Positions 7,977 to 17,374 of a DNA stretch of 64,000 bases are shown here, one piece after another. Position numbers and translations under genes: made by a program. The stretch is taken from NCBI GenBank assembly GCA_905233935.1, contig CAJOFU010000003.1, positions 55,699-119,698 of the forward strand, written 5' to 3'. The notes beneath the pieces are model-generated. The model worked only from the letters and a program-made list of their open reading frames with translations, was not told the origin of the DNA and ran no database searches. How positions within the stretch are numbered: position 1 is the first letter of the stretch; each line of letters begins with the position of its first letter. This stretch comes from Paludibacteraceae bacterium (lineage in GTDB: Bacteria; Bacteroidota; Bacteroidia; Bacteroidales; Paludibacteraceae).

Positions 7977-9515
7977 ATGTTTGACAATCAACCCAAAGGG
8001 CTTTACGCCCTGGCATTAGCCAACACGGGCGAGCGTTTCGGTTACTACACCATGCTCGCGGTCTTCGCGCTGTTCTTGCGCGCTAACTTCGGTCTGACAG
8101 CCGGTGAAGCCGGTATGATCTACGCCAGTTTCCTCGGATTTGTGTATTTCTTACCGTTAGTCGGCGGTATTCTTGCCGACAAAATCGGTTACGGCAAATG
8201 CGTAACCATCGGTATTATCATTATGTTCCTCGGCTATGTGCTGTTGGCTATACCATTGGGCGGCATTGACAATGGTTCGATTGCCCTGCCGATGACCGCA
8301 ATGTTTGCCGCCTTGGTGCTTATCAGTCTGGGTACCGGTTTGTTCAAGGGTAACCTGCAAGTGATGGTAGGTAACCTCTACGACGATCCGAAATACGCCG
8401 ACCGCCGTGATGCTGCTTTCTCGCTCTTCTACATGGCAATCAATATCGGTGCTATGTTCGCTCCGACAGCTGCCGTGAAGATTATGGATTGGGCAAGGGA
8501 GTCGTTACATTATAGCGTGAACGACAGTTATCACTTTGCATTTATGGTAGCATGTGCTTCGCTTGTATTGAGTATTGCTATCTACTACGCTTGCCGTCCT
8601 TGGTTCAAGCACGTGGAGAACACCGCCAAACAACAAGCCGCGGCGGGACAGAAAGTAGAAACACTGACGCCGGAGCAGACCAAGAAACGTATAATCGCCC
8701 TTTGCCTCGTATTCGTTGTTGTACTATTCTTTTGGATGGCTTTCCACCAAAACGGTTTGACACTTACTTACTTCGCCAACGAGTTTGTCAATCCCGTTGT
8801 GACCGGTGTACAAACGATGGCGTTCGACATCATCAATCTTGTGCTGGTTGCTATCCTCGTGTACGCATTGTTTGGCGTGTTCGGCAAGAACTCACAGAAA
8901 GCGAAAACAATCTGGGGTTGCGTGGGCGTAGCTGTTATCGGTGCGTTGGCATATAAATACTTTAACCATCCCGCCGAGACCGATATTTCTGCTCCTATCT
9001 TCCAGCAGTTCAACCCGTTCTACGTAGTGGCTTTGACACCGGTGAGCATGGCTATCTTCGGTGCTTTGGCTGCTAAAGGCAAAGAACCAAGTGCACCAAG
9101 AAAGATTGCTTACGGTATGTTAGTTGCCGGTTTGGCTTACGTGTTTATGGCATTCTGTTCGCTGCCGCTGCTCAGCCCGGCTGCACAGGAACTGGCAAAG
9201 GCAAGTGGTAATGCCGAGTTTGTCAATGCCAACGTGCTGATCATTACCTATCTTATTCTTACGTTTGGTGAGTTGCTGCTCAGCCCGATGGGTATATCGT
9301 TTGTGAGCAAGGTTGCTCCTCCTCAATACAAAGGTATGATGATGGGTCTGTGGTTCGTAGCTACTGCACTCGGTAACATGCTTGTTTCCGTAGGCGGATT
9401 CCTTTGGGGTGAACTGCCCTTGTGGCTTGTTTGGACTGTATTCGTCGGCGTTTGCGCTATAGCCGCTATCTTTATGTTCTCAATCATGCGCAAACTCGAA
9501 GACGCAACCAAATAA
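7977..9515 (+). CDS. Proton-dependent oligopeptide transporter (POT/PTR family)
   Basis: Inner-membrane symporter for di- and tripeptides. It has 512 aa and about 12-14 hydrophobic helices. The family segment near the start reads NTGERFGYY, so the first Glu of the ExxERFxYY proton-coupling motif is replaced by Asn. The middle has LGTGLFKGNLQVMVGNLY followed by FSLFYMAINIGAMFAP, a clear PTR2 pattern, and the C-terminal half has GELLLSPMGISFVSKVAPPQ. A soluble linker follows helix 6 (NTAKQQAAAGQKVETL). It is preceded by a hairpin and followed by repeats. Confidence 0.92.
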   Translation: MFDNQPKGLYALALANTGERFGYYTMLAVFALFLRANFGLTAGEAGMIYASFLGFVYFLPLVGGILADKIGYGKCVTIGIIIMFLGYVLLAIPLGGIDNGSIALPMTAMFAALVLISLGTGLFKGNLQVMVGNLYDDPKYADRRDAAFSLFYMAINIGAMFAPTAAVKIMDWARESLHYSVNDSYHFAFMVACASLVLSIAIYYACRPWFKHVENTAKQQAAAGQKVETLTPEQTKKRIIALCLVFVVVLFFWMAFHQNGLTLTYFANEFVNPVVTGVQTMAFDIINLVLVAILVYALFGVFGKNSQKAKTIWGCVGVAVIGALAYKYFNHPAETDISAPIFQQFNPFYVVALTPVSMAIFGALAAKGKEPSAPRKIAYGMLVAGLAYVFMAFCSLPLLSPAAQELAKASGNAEFVNANVLIITYLILTFGELLLSPMGISFVSKVAPPQYKGMMMGLWFVATALGNMLVSVGGFLWGELPLWLVWTVFVGVCAIAAIFMFSIMRKLEDATK

Positions 9516-9579
9516 CACGCAGTCATTAACACAAAGTCACCAACACGTAGTCACTAACACGCAGTAAAAATCACGCAGT
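9514..9579. repeat. CACTAACACGCAGT repeat before the coiled-coil gene
   Basis: Four near-copies of (A/C)AC(G/A)(C/A/T)AGTCA(T/C)(T/C)AACAC fill the space between the transporter stop and the next ATG. The same family lies at 15274-15331, 16580-16630 and, inverted, at 20392-20430. Confidence 0.9.
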
Positions 9580-9580
9580 T

Positions 9581-10312
9581 ATGAACGAACTAATCAAATA
9601 TTTCGAAGCTCTTGAGGCACGTCTGGCTGCCCAAGAAGAGCGTATAGCCAAACTGGAGAGTGTGGTAAACAAGTTCATTGAATTGCAACCACAACTCGAA
9701 GAGAACATGAAAGCCTGTTCCGATCTGGCAGAGAGGATGAATAAGATCCTCGATGAAGGTATTCAGGTAACAGCCGAACCGGAGGTGGATGTCGAACTCA
9801 TTTACCCCGAGGACGAAGAGGCAACCGTTGAACTGCCGCAAGAGGATGCAGCCGTAGTAGAACCTGTTGCAGAGCCGGAACCCGAGGTAGCGCTTCAGCC
9901 CGAACCAGAACCGGTAGTTGAACCTCAGCCCGTAGTAGAGCCTGAGCCGCAACTGGAAATTCCGGGAGTTCCTGAGGTTCCAGAAGCTCCGCAAGCTTCT
10001 GAGCCACAGCCTGCGCCAGCACCCGAACCTGCACCTGTATCCCAACCCGAGGCGCCGCGTGCACCGCAGCAGACCTCACTCTTTGGTGCAGCCGTAACGG
10101 ATATCCGTCAGGCGGTGTCGATCGGTGACCGTTTCCTCTTCCAGCGCGAACTATTTGGCGGTAACGCAGAAAAGCTGCAACAAACCCTTACTGAACTCAA
10201 TGCCCTGCACTCCTTCGACGAGGCAGTAGCATTCATTGAGCGCTTCGGTTGGGACAAGCAGTCGCCTACTCACGAACTGTTCATCAACGTATTACGTCGC
10301 CGTTTTCAGTAA
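9581..10312 (+). CDS. Coiled-coil, Pro/Glu-rich protein of unknown function
   Basis: Not recognised as a named family. Three parts can be seen in the 243 aa. Residues 1-65 form a likely coiled coil (EALEARLAAQEERIAKLESVV). Residues about 66-165 are a low-complexity Pro/Glu/Ala/Val linker (EPEPVVEPQPVVEPEPQ). The last 70 residues form a compact domain (DIRQAVSIGDRFLFQRELFGGNAEKL...FGWDKQSP) that I have seen at the C-terminus of Bacteroidales hypothetical proteins. There is no signal peptide, so it is probably cytoplasmic. The leader consists entirely of phrase repeats. Confidence 0.75.
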   Translation: MNELIKYFEALEARLAAQEERIAKLESVVNKFIELQPQLEENMKACSDLAERMNKILDEGIQVTAEPEVDVELIYPEDEEATVELPQEDAAVVEPVAEPEPEVALQPEPEPVVEPQPVVEPEPQLEIPGVPEVPEAPQASEPQPAPAPEPAPVSQPEAPRAPQQTSLFGAAVTDIRQAVSIGDRFLFQRELFGGNAEKLQQTLTELNALHSFDEAVAFIERFGWDKQSPTHELFINVLRRRFQ

Positions 10313-10324
10313 TCGCTGCAAAAT

Positions 10325-10345
10325 ATTAATTGTTAATTGTTAACT
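10325..10345. repeat. TTAATTGTTAA repeat before rsmI
   Basis: Two to three copies of ATTAATTGTTA lie directly before the rsmI start. Short but clearly periodic. Confidence 0.6.
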
Positions 10346-10347
10346 GA

Positions 10348-11010
10348 ATGCTGTACGTTGTCCCCACGCCGGTGGGAAATATGGAAGACATCACGATGCG
10401 GGCACTGCGTGTGCTGCGAGAGGTGGATGTGATCTACGCGGAAGATACGCGTACCACATCTGTCTTGCTCAAGCATCACGATATCCACACACCGCTACGT
10501 GCCCACCATAAGTTCAACGAGCACGAGACCTGCGAACGCATAGCCGATGCTATCGCTGCCGGCGAAAAAGCTGCACTCGTATCTGATGCCGGCACGCCGG
10601 GCATCAGTGATCCGGGGTTCATGCTGGTTCGCGCTTGTGTGGCGCGTGGCGTAGATGTGCAGTGTCTGCCCGGCGCAACGGCTTTAGTACCGGCACTCGT
10701 GGATTCCGGTCTGCCATGTGAGCGGTTCTACTTCGAGGGCTTTCTTCCCCAAAAGAAAGGTCGCCAGACAAGACTGAACCTGCTTGCCGAGCAAGACCAC
10801 ACGATGATCATCTATGAGTCGCCTTTCCGCCTCGTAAAGACCTTGGAGCAACTCGCAGGAGTCTTAGGTGCTGACCGTCAGGCTTCTGTCAGTCGCGAGA
10901 TAAGCAAACTCTTTGAGCAGACCGTTCGCGGCTCATTGGCTGAGTTGACAGAACATTTTAAGCAACAACCACCGAAAGGAGAAATAGTGTTAATTGTAGC
11001 AGGAAAATGA
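10348..11010 (+). CDS. rsmI: 16S rRNA 2'-O-ribose C1402 methyltransferase
   Basis: Uses S-adenosylmethionine to methylate C1402 in the decoding centre. MLYVVPTPVGNMEDIT, EDTRTT, VSDAGTPGISDPG and LPGATALVPAL are tetrapyrrole-methylase-fold signatures specific to RsmI, with FYFEGFLPQKKGRQ. It has 220 aa, a little shorter than E. coli RsmI because the C-terminal helical extension is missing, as in other Bacteroidetes. Its stop overlaps the flippase start (ATGA). Confidence 0.95.
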   Translation: MLYVVPTPVGNMEDITMRALRVLREVDVIYAEDTRTTSVLLKHHDIHTPLRAHHKFNEHETCERIADAIAAGEKAALVSDAGTPGISDPGFMLVRACVARGVDVQCLPGATALVPALVDSGLPCERFYFEGFLPQKKGRQTRLNLLAEQDHTMIIYESPFRLVKTLEQLAGVLGADRQASVSREISKLFEQTVRGSLAELTEHFKQQPPKGEIVLIVAGK

Positions 11011-12461
11011 GTGAGATGAAATCCTTGGCGAAGGACACCGCCATCTACGGAGTAAGCAGTATAGTAGGTAAGTTTCTTAACTACCTGCTCGTGCCGCTCT
11101 ATACCTACGTTCTCAAGCAGACAGCCGACTATGGTATAGTCACCAACCTCTATGCGTGGACTGCTTTGCTGCTCGTGATTCTCACCTACGGCATGGAAAC
11201 GGGATTCTTCCGTTTCGCCAACCGCGAGGATCAGGACAGCCCGACTGTCTATAAGACAGCGTTCCTGTGTCTGCTGTCCACCAGTGCAGTATTTGCAGTA
11301 CTCGTCACCCTCTTCCGCCAGCCAATAGCGAACCTCTTGGGATACTCCGACCATGCGGAGTTTGTGGCGATGATGTTTGTGACGGTGGCTATTGATGCGT
11401 TTGCTTGTATCCCGTTTGCATATCTGCGCCAACAGAAACGCTCGATGCTCTTTGCCGGATTGAAACTATTGTTCGTGCTGCTGAACATAGCCTTCAACCT
11501 CTTGTTCCTCGTTGTGCTGGGCAAGAACGATGTGTTCTACGTCTTCTTGAGTAACATCCTCGCTACCACCATCCAGACGCTTGTATTACTGCCGTTCACG
11601 TTGCCCAAAGGCGGACGTTTTGACGGAGGTGTGCTGCGGCTTATGCTCCGTTACTCCTTGCCGCTGTTGGTGCTCGGCGTTGCGGGTATCATGAACCAGA
11701 CGCTCGACCGCATCCTTTTCCCTTACCTCTATCCGGGCGATGATGCACAGGCGCAATTGGGTATCTACGGTGCATGCTTCAAGGTGGCGATGGTGATGAT
11801 GATGTTCACGCAGGCTTTCCGTTATGCGTACGAGCCGTTTGTGTTCAGCAAGCACAAAGACCGCCACTCCGTTGAAGCTTACGCCGATGCAATGAAGTAT
11901 TATATTATATTCTCGTACCTTATCCTCTTGGGCGTCATCTTCTACCTCGACATCTTCCGTTATATTGTATCAAGTGCATATTGGGAAGGACTGAAGATCG
12001 TGCCTGTTGTGCTCTGGACGTACGTGTTCCAAGGCATATATTTCAACCTCTCGTTCTGGTACAAGCTGACGGACGAAACCAAGTGGGGTGCATACTTCTC
12101 GCTCATAGGACTTGCTATCACGCTTGTACTGCAGGTAGTCTTCGTACCGATCATCGGTTATTGGGCAAGTTGCGGCAGTAGCTTGGTTTGTTACTTCGTG
12201 ATTATGCTGCTCTCGTTCTTTATCGGACAAAAGAAAGCCCCGATACCCTACGACCTGCGCCGTATAGGACAATACACCGTACTCACCATCGGTCTGCTTG
12301 CCGTCTATTACGCCCTGCGTCTGTACTACATCCACAACATGTGGCTACTCATGGCTATCAGCACTGTGCTGATTATAGTATATCTATTTGTGTTAACCCG
12401 TAAAGATTTCCCTCTGCAAAATGTTCTCAGGAATCGTAGAAGCAATGGCTCAGGTCGTTAA
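11007..12461 (+). CDS. Oligosaccharide flippase family membrane protein
   Basis: A Wzx/MATE-like lipid-linked glycan flippase candidate. It has 484 aa and about 12-14 hydrophobic helices. The N-terminus KSLAKDTAIYGVSSIVGKFLNYLLVPLYTYVL is typical of polysaccharide biosynthesis flippases, as is LLVLGVAGIMNQTLDRILFPYLYPG mid-protein. It overlaps rsmI by 4 nt and its last 41 nt overlap ribE in another frame, giving the basic tail RNRRSNGSGR. The substrate is unknown. A second flippase lies at 15061. Confidence 0.88.
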   Translation: MSEMKSLAKDTAIYGVSSIVGKFLNYLLVPLYTYVLKQTADYGIVTNLYAWTALLLVILTYGMETGFFRFANREDQDSPTVYKTAFLCLLSTSAVFAVLVTLFRQPIANLLGYSDHAEFVAMMFVTVAIDAFACIPFAYLRQQKRSMLFAGLKLLFVLLNIAFNLLFLVVLGKNDVFYVFLSNILATTIQTLVLLPFTLPKGGRFDGGVLRLMLRYSLPLLVLGVAGIMNQTLDRILFPYLYPGDDAQAQLGIYGACFKVAMVMMMFTQAFRYAYEPFVFSKHKDRHSVEAYADAMKYYIIFSYLILLGVIFYLDIFRYIVSSAYWEGLKIVPVVLWTYVFQGIYFNLSFWYKLTDETKWGAYFSLIGLAITLVLQVVFVPIIGYWASCGSSLVCYFVIMLLSFFIGQKKAPIPYDLRRIGQYTVLTIGLLAVYYALRLYYIHNMWLLMAISTVLIIVYLFVLTRKDFPLQNVLRNRRSNGSGR

Positions 12462-13038
12462 AATTGACCAAGAGCAGACTAATAAACATTTCACACTGCG
12501 CAACCCTTTCGGTGACGCGTTCAGTATTGATCAGTCCATCGCTCACAACGGTGTATGTCTGACGGTTGTTTCGTCGGATAGTGATACCTATACCGTCACC
12601 GCTATGCAAGAGACGCTGCGACTGACGAACCTCGACGCACTCAAAGTTGGTGACTATGTCAACTTGGAACGTGCTATGACGCTCGACAAAGCCTTGGACG
12701 GTCACATAGTACAGGGACATGTCGATCAGAAAGCCACGTGCATCGAGCGTCGTGAGACAGACGGCTCGTGGTACTTCCGCTTTGCGTATCAATCGTCGCC
12801 CGAGATGATCAAGCGCGGGTACTTCTGCGTGGATAAAGGCTCGGTGACCATCAACGGCGTCAGCCTCACGGTCTGCGAACCCGACGTCAAGGGCGACACA
12901 GGTTACGTTTCGGTATGTATTATTCCCTACACCTACGAGAATACGAATTTCCGATTCATCGAAGTAGGCACCGAAGTAAACATCGAGTTCGACATCATCG
13001 GCAAATATCTCTCCCGCTACCTCGAACTCACCAAATAA
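12421..13038 (+). CDS. ribE: Riboflavin synthase alpha chain
   Basis: Dismutates two 6,7-dimethyl-8-ribityllumazines to riboflavin. It has the duplicated lumazine-binding fold: MFSGIVEAMAQV and IAHNGVCLTVV in the first half, and GHIVQGHVDQKAT, SVTINGVSLTVCE and SVCIIPYTYENTNF in the second. The 205 aa length is normal. The start lies inside the end of the flippase gene, so translational coupling is likely. Confidence 0.95.
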   Translation: MFSGIVEAMAQVVKIDQEQTNKHFTLRNPFGDAFSIDQSIAHNGVCLTVVSSDSDTYTVTAMQETLRLTNLDALKVGDYVNLERAMTLDKALDGHIVQGHVDQKATCIERRETDGSWYFRFAYQSSPEMIKRGYFCVDKGSVTINGVSLTVCEPDVKGDTGYVSVCIIPYTYENTNFRFIEVGTEVNIEFDIIGKYLSRYLELTK

Positions 13039-13078
13039 ATGGGCAAATTAGAAAATGAATAAATAATTAAATGAATTT

Positions 13079-13663
13079 ATGGATAAAATCAGTTATGGAT
13101 TAGGCCTCTCGATAGGTCAACAGATGAAGTCCAGTGGCGTGAAGGAACTTGCCTACGCCGATCTGGCAGCCGGCGTACAAGATATGCTGGAAGGTAATCA
13201 ACCCAAAGTAAGTTTCCAGGAAGCACAACAGGCTATCAGCAAGTTCTTTGCTGAACTGGAAGAGAAAGCTTCCGTAGCCGCAAAGGCAGCCGGTGAAGCG
13301 TTCCTTGCAGAGAATGCCAAACGCCCGGGCGTAAAAGTCACTGCTTCCGGTTTACAGTACGAGGTGCTCGACGGAACCATCGGACAAAAACCAAAAGCCA
13401 CCGACACCGTGCGTGTACATTACGAAGGCACACTGCCTGACGGTACAGTGTTCGACAGCAGTTACAAACGCGGCGAGCCGATCTCGTTCGCGCTCAATCA
13501 GGTCATCGCCGGCTGGACAGAAGGATTGCAACTTATGTCTGTTGGCTCGAAGTACAAACTGTTCATTCCCTACCACCTCGGTTACGGTGAGCGTGGTGCA
13601 GGCGCAACGATCCCGCCATACTCTGCACTTGTATTCACAGTAGAACTTTTAGGCATTGAATAA
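13079..13663 (+). CDS. FKBP-type peptidyl-prolyl isomerase, cytoplasmic
   Basis: 194 aa: an N-terminal helical FKBP_N dimerisation domain ([16 protein letters not shown]) and a C-terminal FKBP domain (about 95-194; [58 protein letters not shown]). There is no signal peptide, so it probably acts in the cytosol as a folding helper like FklB. The next gene is a lipoprotein paralogue with about 65% similar FKBP core, which suggests an old tandem duplication. Confidence 0.93.
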   Translation: MDKISYGLGLSIGQQMKSSGVKELAYADLAAGVQDMLEGNQPKVSFQEAQQAISKFFAELEEKASVAAKAAGEAFLAENAKRPGVKVTASGLQYEVLDGTIGQKPKATDTVRVHYEGTLPDGTVFDSSYKRGEPISFALNQVIAGWTEGLQLMSVGSKYKLFIPYHLGYGERGAGATIPPYSALVFTVELLGIE

Positions 13664-13664
13664 T

Positions 13665-13702
13665 TCGAAATATCGATTTGTCGATATCCCGATATATCGA
13701 AA
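13665..13702. repeat. ATATCGAT palindromic repeat between the two FKBP genes
   Basis: TTCGAAATATCGA and GATATATCGAA flank GTCGATATCCC. The tract is rich in CGATAT and partly palindromic. It begins at the upstream stop codon and ends 25 nt before the next start. Confidence 0.6.
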
Positions 13703-13727
13703 ATTAACGATCAATAAATCAACAATA

Positions 13728-14984
13728 ATGAAGAAATTATCAATTATCATTCTTGCCGCCATGGCATTGGTTTCGTGCGGCAACACCTACACAGCCCAAC
13801 AGGCAGAACTGTCGAATGTGAACGACTCCATGAACTTCGCTTTGGGTATTATTAACGGTGCACAGATCAAAGTGTACACTCTGAGCAACGACAGCTCGGC
13901 AGAAACAGTAGCGGAATTTATCGACGCCCTGCAGGCTGGTTATGACGGCTCGGTACCCGAACTGTCACATGAAGCGCAAACCGGTATGAGCATTGGTGCC
14001 GGTATTGCAGAGTGCGAGAAGAGCGGTTTGGCTGACAACCCCGCGTGGACGCTCAACGAGAAGTTGTTCTTCCAAGGTCTGGTTAACGGTCTGGAGCACG
14101 ACACAACTGTGATGGATGCCGCTTTTGCCCGTCAGTTCTTCCAGAATCAATATGCTGCATCGCAAGGTTCGACTGAGAAGGCCGGAAAGCCTATCAAAGG
14201 TACGTGCCCAAGCAAGGCTAAGACAATTGTACTCAAGTCGCTTAACGACTCGCTGAACTATGCGTTCGGTTTGATGAATGGTAGTGACATAGCCATGTAC
14301 GTGCTGGCTGATGATACACTTGGCAAACAAAAAGCCACCCTCATCAAGCACATCAACAAAGGTCTGAAGGAGAATGTGCGCAACCCGCGACTCAAGAATA
14401 TGGGTGAACAGATCGGTAAAACCATCAAGAAACAGGAAACCGACCATGAAGGTCTGTTTGGTGAACCGTCATTGGAAATCGACTTCGCACTCATCAAGCA
14501 AGGTCTTCTCAACGGTTTGCTCGGCGATGAGAGCCAGTTTGACAGCCGCTCAGCCAGCGAGTATATCCAAGCCACACTCAACCACATCAAGTATGGTGAC
14601 ACCAAGGAGCAAGGCGAAAAGTTCCTCGAGGAGAATAAACTCCGTGAGGGTGTGATCGTTACCGAGAGCGGTCTGCAATACGAAGTATTGAAGATGGGTA
14701 AAGGTAAGAAACCTACTGCTACGGATCGCGTAAAGGTTCACTATCATGGTACGCTGACCGACGGTACGGTGTTTGACAGTAGCGTGGAGCGTGGCGAACC
14801 GATTGTGTTTGGTCTTAACCAAGTTATCCCGGGTTGGACGGAAGGTGTACAGTTGATGCCTGTAGGCTCGAAGTTCCGCTTCTTTATCCCGCAGAACCTC
14901 GGCTACGGCGAACGTGCTGCCGGCAGTATCCCGCCGTACTCAACCTTGATCTTCGAGGTTGAACTGCTCGATATTGAGAAGTAA
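13728..14984 (+). CDS. FKBP-type peptidyl-prolyl isomerase, lipoprotein with doubled N-domain
   Basis: The start at 13728 (not 13656) gives a lipoprotein signal peptide, [19 protein letters not shown], with the lipobox Cys at about 17. It is probably anchored in an envelope membrane. Two FKBP_N-like helical domains follow in tandem ([16 protein letters not shown] at about 35 and [16 protein letters not shown] at about 180), then an FKBP domain (about 320-418; [38 protein letters not shown]). At 418 aa it is roughly twice the usual size because the N-domain is duplicated. Likely a periplasmic prolyl isomerase or chaperone. Confidence 0.9.
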   Translation: MKKLSIIILAAMALVSCGNTYTAQQAELSNVNDSMNFALGIINGAQIKVYTLSNDSSAETVAEFIDALQAGYDGSVPELSHEAQTGMSIGAGIAECEKSGLADNPAWTLNEKLFFQGLVNGLEHDTTVMDAAFARQFFQNQYAASQGSTEKAGKPIKGTCPSKAKTIVLKSLNDSLNYAFGLMNGSDIAMYVLADDTLGKQKATLIKHINKGLKENVRNPRLKNMGEQIGKTIKKQETDHEGLFGEPSLEIDFALIKQGLLNGLLGDESQFDSRSASEYIQATLNHIKYGDTKEQGEKFLEENKLREGVIVTESGLQYEVLKMGKGKKPTATDRVKVHYHGTLTDGTVFDSSVERGEPIVFGLNQVIPGWTEGVQLMPVGSKFRFFIPQNLGYGERAAGSIPPYSTLIFEVELLDIEK

Positions 14985-14993
14985 CTTTTTAAC

Positions 14994-15054
14994 GTTTTAC
15001 GCAGTAAAACCATTTTAACACTTTAACTGTTTAACGTTTTACGCAGTAAAACCA
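14994..15054. repeat. Double TTTAACGTTTTACGCAGTAAAACCA repeat before flippase 2
   Basis: Two copies of a unit of about 25 nt sit side by side. Each contains the small hairpin GTTTTAC-gca-GTAAAAC. The second copy ends just before the ATG at 15061. There is no T-run that would make it a standard terminator. Confidence 0.8.
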
Positions 15055-15060
15055 TAAACC

Positions 15061-16620
15061 ATGGGCGTAATAGCAAAGCAAAGCATCAGAGGCACCATCG
15101 TCACCTATCTTGGGGTGGCGGTGGGCTTTCTGACGACATTCTTTGTTATTACCCGTTTCCTTACAGCCGAGGAGATTGGTTTGGCGCGCGTGTTGATTGA
15201 TGCCGCTACGCTGTTCATCGGCTTGGCGCAACTCGGTACAAGCTCTTCCATCCTTCGCTTCTATCCGTACTTTGTCACCAACACGCAGTCATCAGCATGC
15301 AGTCACCAACACGCAGTCACTAACACGCAGTCTGACGAGCACGGCTTCTTTTTCTGGACGATGCTGGTGCCGATGATAGGGTTTCTACTTGTAGCGGCAC
15401 TATTCCTCACTTGTTATGCACCGCTCAATCAGTGGTTTGGTGAGAAAAGTCCGCTGTTTGTCAACTATTACTATCTCGTTCTTCCGCTGGCATTCTTTAT
15501 GTTGTACCAAGCGGTGTTTGAGACCAACGCCAATGTCCGCATGCACATCGTTGTGCCGCGTGCGGTACGCGAACTGTTGACGCGCATCGGGTTGCTCGTC
15601 GTCTATCTGCTCTACGCCTTCGATGTGCTGACCATGGACGGCTTTGTGTACTCATTGATCGGCGTATATGCGCTCGCTACCTTGTGTAATGCCGTCTATC
15701 TGTTTTCGCTGGGCGGTATAAGCCTCAAGCCGGATTTTGCCTATCTCAAGCAGAACAAACCTCTTGTCCGCAAATATCTGTATTATACTGCGTTTCTTGT
15801 TCTTTCGGCAGTTGTGTCAGTGCTTGCGCCTACGCTCTCATCGTTCTTTATCACGGCTCAGATGGGACTGAATTACACAGGCATCTTCGCTATCGCTACG
15901 TATATAGCGGTGATGGTCAGTATTCCCTACCGTTCGCTTACGGCTATAGCCTCGCCGCAACTGTCAATGGCGATCAAGAACAACAACCGCGAGGAGACCG
16001 GCACTCTCCTGGCGCAGGTAAGCGGTAATCTGCTGCTCATCGGCGGATTGATTCTTGCGGCAATATGGGTGAATATTGATCTGATCTTCACTATCCTGCC
16101 CAACGGTGAAACCTACGCTATAGCCAAACGTACCGTGTTGCTGTTAGGCATCGGGCAGTTATTTGTCGCTACGTTCCAGTTCACCTTCACCGCCCTGAGT
16201 TATTCGCGTTTCTACCCGTTCTCACTGTTGTTCTCGTTTGTGCTGACCGCCTTGGCGTTGTTGCTGAATAACATGTTCATTCCTCGCTGGGGCATGGACG
16301 GTGCAGCCTTTGCCACACTGATAGCCGATGTCACTTATTACGCCTTAGCGGTGCTGACCGTGCATCTCACATTCCGCTGCCGCATTCTTACGAGGCGACA
16401 TCTGTTGACCATCATACTGCTCGTTCTGCTGTTTGCCGCCAACTGGCTTTGCTTGCGGTTTGTGCCGATCAGCAATATCTGGTTGAGCAGTATTCTGCGC
16501 TCGCTGCTGATTGTCATCACAGCCGCTTTGGCGTACCGCTGGCAACTCAGTCCCGAACTCAATCAGGTCATCCGCCAACACATAGTCACTAACACGAAGT
16601 CACCAACAAGCAGTCACTAA
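15061..16620 (+). CDS. Oligosaccharide flippase family membrane protein (second copy)
   Basis: 519 aa, about 14 hydrophobic helices. MGVIAKQSIRGTIVTYLGVAVGFLTTFFVITRFLTAEEIGLARVL is a polysaccharide flippase N-terminus. The loop after helix 2 carries a repeat-derived insert (VTNTQSSACSHQHAVTNTQSDE), and the last 12 residues (HIVTNTKSPTSSH) come from the same repeat, so the native end was probably a little earlier. The substrate is unknown. It is unrelated at close range to the first flippase, so not a recent duplicate. truA follows after 13 nt. Confidence 0.88.
   Translation: MGVIAKQSIRGTIVTYLGVAVGFLTTFFVITRFLTAEEIGLARVLIDAATLFIGLAQLGTSSSILRFYPYFVTNTQSSACSHQHAVTNTQSDEHGFFFWTMLVPMIGFLLVAALFLTCYAPLNQWFGEKSPLFVNYYYLVLPLAFFMLYQAVFETNANVRMHIVVPRAVRELLTRIGLLVVYLLYAFDVLTMDGFVYSLIGVYALATLCNAVYLFSLGGISLKPDFAYLKQNKPLVRKYLYYTAFLVLSAVVSVLAPTLSSFFITAQMGLNYTGIFAIATYIAVMVSIPYRSLTAIASPQLSMAIKNNNREETGTLLAQVSGNLLLIGGLILAAIWVNIDLIFTILPNGETYAIAKRTVLLLGIGQLFVATFQFTFTALSYSRFYPFSLLFSFVLTALALLLNNMFIPRWGMDGAAFATLIADVTYYALAVLTVHLTFRCRILTRRHLLTIILLVLLFAANWLCLRFVPISNIWLSSILRSLLIVITAALAYRWQLSPELNQVIRQHIVTNTKSPTSSH
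15274..15331. repeat. In-frame CACTAACACGCAGT repeat inside flippase 2
   Basis: Four near-copies of GTCACCAACACGCA encode TNTQSSACSHQHAVTNTQS in a loop between helices. The frame remains open. It matches the intergenic copies at 9514 and 16580. Confidence 0.92.
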
Positions 16621-16630
16621 CACGAAGTTT
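16580..16630. repeat. CACTAACACGAAGT repeat at flippase 2 end and truA leader
   Basis: Four near-copies of AGTCACTAACACGA span the flippase C-terminal codons, its stop, and the space up to the truA start. Confidence 0.9.
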
Positions 16631-16633
16631 ACT

Positions 16634-17374
16634 ATGCGTTATTTCATCGAGTTCGCTTATAAGGGTACACATTACCACGGCTCGCAGATTCAGCCCAACG
16701 GTATAACCGTGCAAAACGTCTTGCAAGATGCTTTCTTTACTATTCTGCGCACGCCGGTTGCCTTGACGTTTGCCGGACGAACGGACGCCGGTGTACATGC
16801 CATGCAGATGTTTGCGCATTTCGACCTTGATATGGATCCGCCTGCTGTCGAACGTCTCAACCGACTGCTTCCCAATGACATCGCTGTGTATCGCATCTTT
16901 CACGTGGCGGACGATCTGCATGCGCGGTTCTCTGCTGTCAGTCGCACCTACGAGTACCGCATCGTAACCCGCAAATCGCCTTTCACGCATAACACGCGCA
17001 CGTACATACCCGTACCTCTTGACTATGACGCCATGAACGAGGCGGCACAACGGTTGCTTGGTACCCACGATTTTGCATCGTTCTGCAAACTCCATACCGA
17101 TGCCAAAACAACCATCTGCACCATTACAGAAGCACGATGGATAAAAAAAACAGATGGTGCTGTCTTCACCATCACTGCGAATCGTTTCTTGAGGAATATG
17201 GTTCGTGCCGTAGTGGGCACGCTCTTTGAGGTGGGCAGACACAAACTCTCACCCGATGACTTCGAGGCTGTCATTGCCTCACGTTCCCGTCAGGTTGCTG
17301 GACAGTCGGCTCCAGCCGAAGGATTATTTCTTATGCGTGTTCAGTATCCGGAGTGTTCAGCACAAGGCTGTTGA
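16634..17374 (+). CDS. truA: tRNA pseudouridine(38-40) synthase
   Basis: Converts U38-U40 of tRNA anticodon arms to pseudouridine. The catalytic Asp is in FAGRTDAGVHAMQM. Also seen: MRYFIEFAYKGTHYHGSQIQPNG, SRTYEYRI, HDFASFCK and NRFLRNMVRAVVGTLFEVG. The 246 aa length is normal. Its last 44 nt overlap the end of the convergent glycosyltransferase gene, and there is no terminator between them. Confidence 0.96.
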   Translation: MRYFIEFAYKGTHYHGSQIQPNGITVQNVLQDAFFTILRTPVALTFAGRTDAGVHAMQMFAHFDLDMDPPAVERLNRLLPNDIAVYRIFHVADDLHARFSAVSRTYEYRIVTRKSPFTHNTRTYIPVPLDYDAMNEAAQRLLGTHDFASFCKLHTDAKTTICTITEARWIKKTDGAVFTITANRFLRNMVRAVVGTLFEVGRHKLSPDDFEAVIASRSRQVAGQSAPAEGLFLMRVQYPECSAQGC

